Assembly: GCF_030817215.1 (NCBI RefSeq)
Contig: NZ_JAUSZA010000001.1
Location: forward strand, 4,872,501 to 4,936,500
DNA: 64,000 bases
From: Paenibacillus sp. V4I3
GTDB taxonomy: Bacteria > Bacillota > Bacilli > Paenibacillales > NBRC-103111
Reading direction: 5' to 3'
Positions 63,316 through 64,000 of this stretch are shown here, piece by piece; position 1 is the first letter of the stretch; the number at the start of each line of letters is the position of its first letter. The notes under the pieces were generated by a model. It was given only the letters and a program-made list of their open reading frames with translations, ran no database searches and was not told where the DNA came from. The translations under genes and the position numbers were made by a program.

Positions 63316-63682
63316 TGATTTCAGGCAGGTTGGAAAGAGAGTTCTTTTTTAAAAAACAGATGCCCTTTGATTCTTTGCCAGTTAGACGCGCTTGCCATTC
63401 GCGGGTGACTTCAAGGTCTCATAATGCAGCAGGAGCTTATTCATTAGGGTTTTAGACATATTGTTTAATTTATTGTTTAATCCGTTTACCGTTTAAAGTC
63501 AGCTTGTTACATCAGATTCAGGCAAAAACATATCCAGATAATATTTATTCGTAAATTCCGTAAGCTCTTGGGGATAGGTCCCCCAAATACTAAAGGTACA
63601 AGGGAGAAACTTGGGAAACTTTTATTAAACCAATATTAATTAAGTATCTATATCTATAATAACTGCGAAAGAGGTTTTTTTT
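63316..63682 (+). other. spacer, no gene
   Basis: The first 60 bases repeat those after the other nitroreductase. A 25-codon minus-strand frame (SKTLMNKLLLHYETLKSPAN, stop near 63389) may be a transposase relic. Nothing else supported. Confidence 0.3.
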
Positions 63683-64000
63683 ATGAAATTAAGCGTTTTG
63701 GATCAAACTCCAGTTTCAAATGGGCAGGCTCCTCATGAAACTATACAAAATACTATTGAATTAGCTCAATTAGTTGATGGTTTAGGATATCAAAGAATAT
63801 GGTATTCCGAACATCATGGATCTCCAAACTTCGCTAGTGCTTCACCTGAAATATTGATTGCCCATATTGCATCAGTGACAAACCAAATTCGTGTTGGTTC
63901 TGGTGGAATCATGATGATGCATTACTCGCCATTAAAAATGGCAGAAATATTTAAAACATTAACGACATTATACCCTAATAGAATTGATTTCGGTGTAGGC
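63683..64000 (+). CDS. LLM-class flavin-dependent oxidoreductase, 3' partial
   Basis: ATG 63683 after GAAAGAGG, open to the right edge. KLSVLDQTPVSNGQAPHETI, ELAQLVDGLGYQRIWYSEHH, IAHIASVTNQIRVGSGGIMM, HYSPLKMAEIFKTL and NRIDFGVG are the N-terminal signature of bacterial-luciferase-like monooxygenases of the MsnO8/YceB type. Uses reduced FMN; substrate unknown. Confidence 0.9.
   Translation, partial: MKLSVLDQTPVSNGQAPHETIQNTIELAQLVDGLGYQRIWYSEHHGSPNFASASPEILIAHIASVTNQIRVGSGGIMMMHYSPLKMAEIFKTLTTLYPNRIDFGVG

Overview
The window looks like a chromosomal segment of a spore-forming Bacillota bacterium, most likely Paenibacillus or a close relative. The evidence is a collagen-like exosporium-type protein, a YheC/D ATP-grasp spore-coat-type protein, an SLH-domain S-layer-type protein, Ger-type germinant receptor genes, a decayed alpha/beta SASP gene, a Spo0E-like peptide, and AGGAGG-type ribosome binding sites with frequent TTG/GTG starts. 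It is a gene-poor, repeat-rich accessory region. There are no rRNA or tRNA genes and no CRISPR array. More than twenty genes are broken by stops, frameshifts or truncation. Several frameshifts lie in short homopolymers, so some may be sequencing error, but others (in-frame stops, deletions, truncated duplicates) look like real decay.

Layout. 0-35 kb: scattered small genes (YVTN and RCC1 repeat proteins, DUF2716, DUF3221, phosphotransferase, VOC protein, secreted MsrAB, Ohr, SDR, class D beta-lactamase divergent from a MocR regulator, an isolated MraY, a NUDIX enzyme, a broken two-component system) separated by copies of a hairpin-containing intergenic repeat whose boxes read roughly CTAACGGGGAACGATAG and CTAACGGGCAGGATAG. 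Two IS110 transposase genes, one transposase-less IS110 derivative, a group II intron with a frameshifted maturase and a duplicated 540-bp non-coding element lie here.

35-53 kb: an island organised around an ECF41-type sigma factor (39629-40534), recognisable by its WLPEP, DGGGK and NPDK motifs. At least ten copies of one ECF41-like promoter (TGTCACA, 16 bp, TGTC/TGCC) occur here. They precede two intact carboxymuconolactone decarboxylase genes (the second followed by an NmrA-like epimerase gene), an azoreductase, three copies of a small CxxC protein and several decayed genes. Remnants of sdhC, yjlC-ndh and two ger operons are interspersed. This promoter-amplified ECF41 regulon is the most interesting system in the window.

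53-64 kb: three short modules of inverted and direct repeats that resemble ends of TnsB/TniA/IstA-type transposons, a few accessory genes (SDR, P-loop kinase, double-CXXCG protein), two duplicated TetR-nitroreductase divergons that have decayed reciprocally, a secreted epoxide hydrolase, and the start of an LLM-type flavin oxidoreductase cut by the right edge.

Functionally, many intact enzymes deal with oxidants, electrophiles or xenobiotics (MsrAB, Ohr, AhpD-like proteins, azoreductase, nitroreductase, two epoxide-hydrolase-like enzymes, beta-lactamase).
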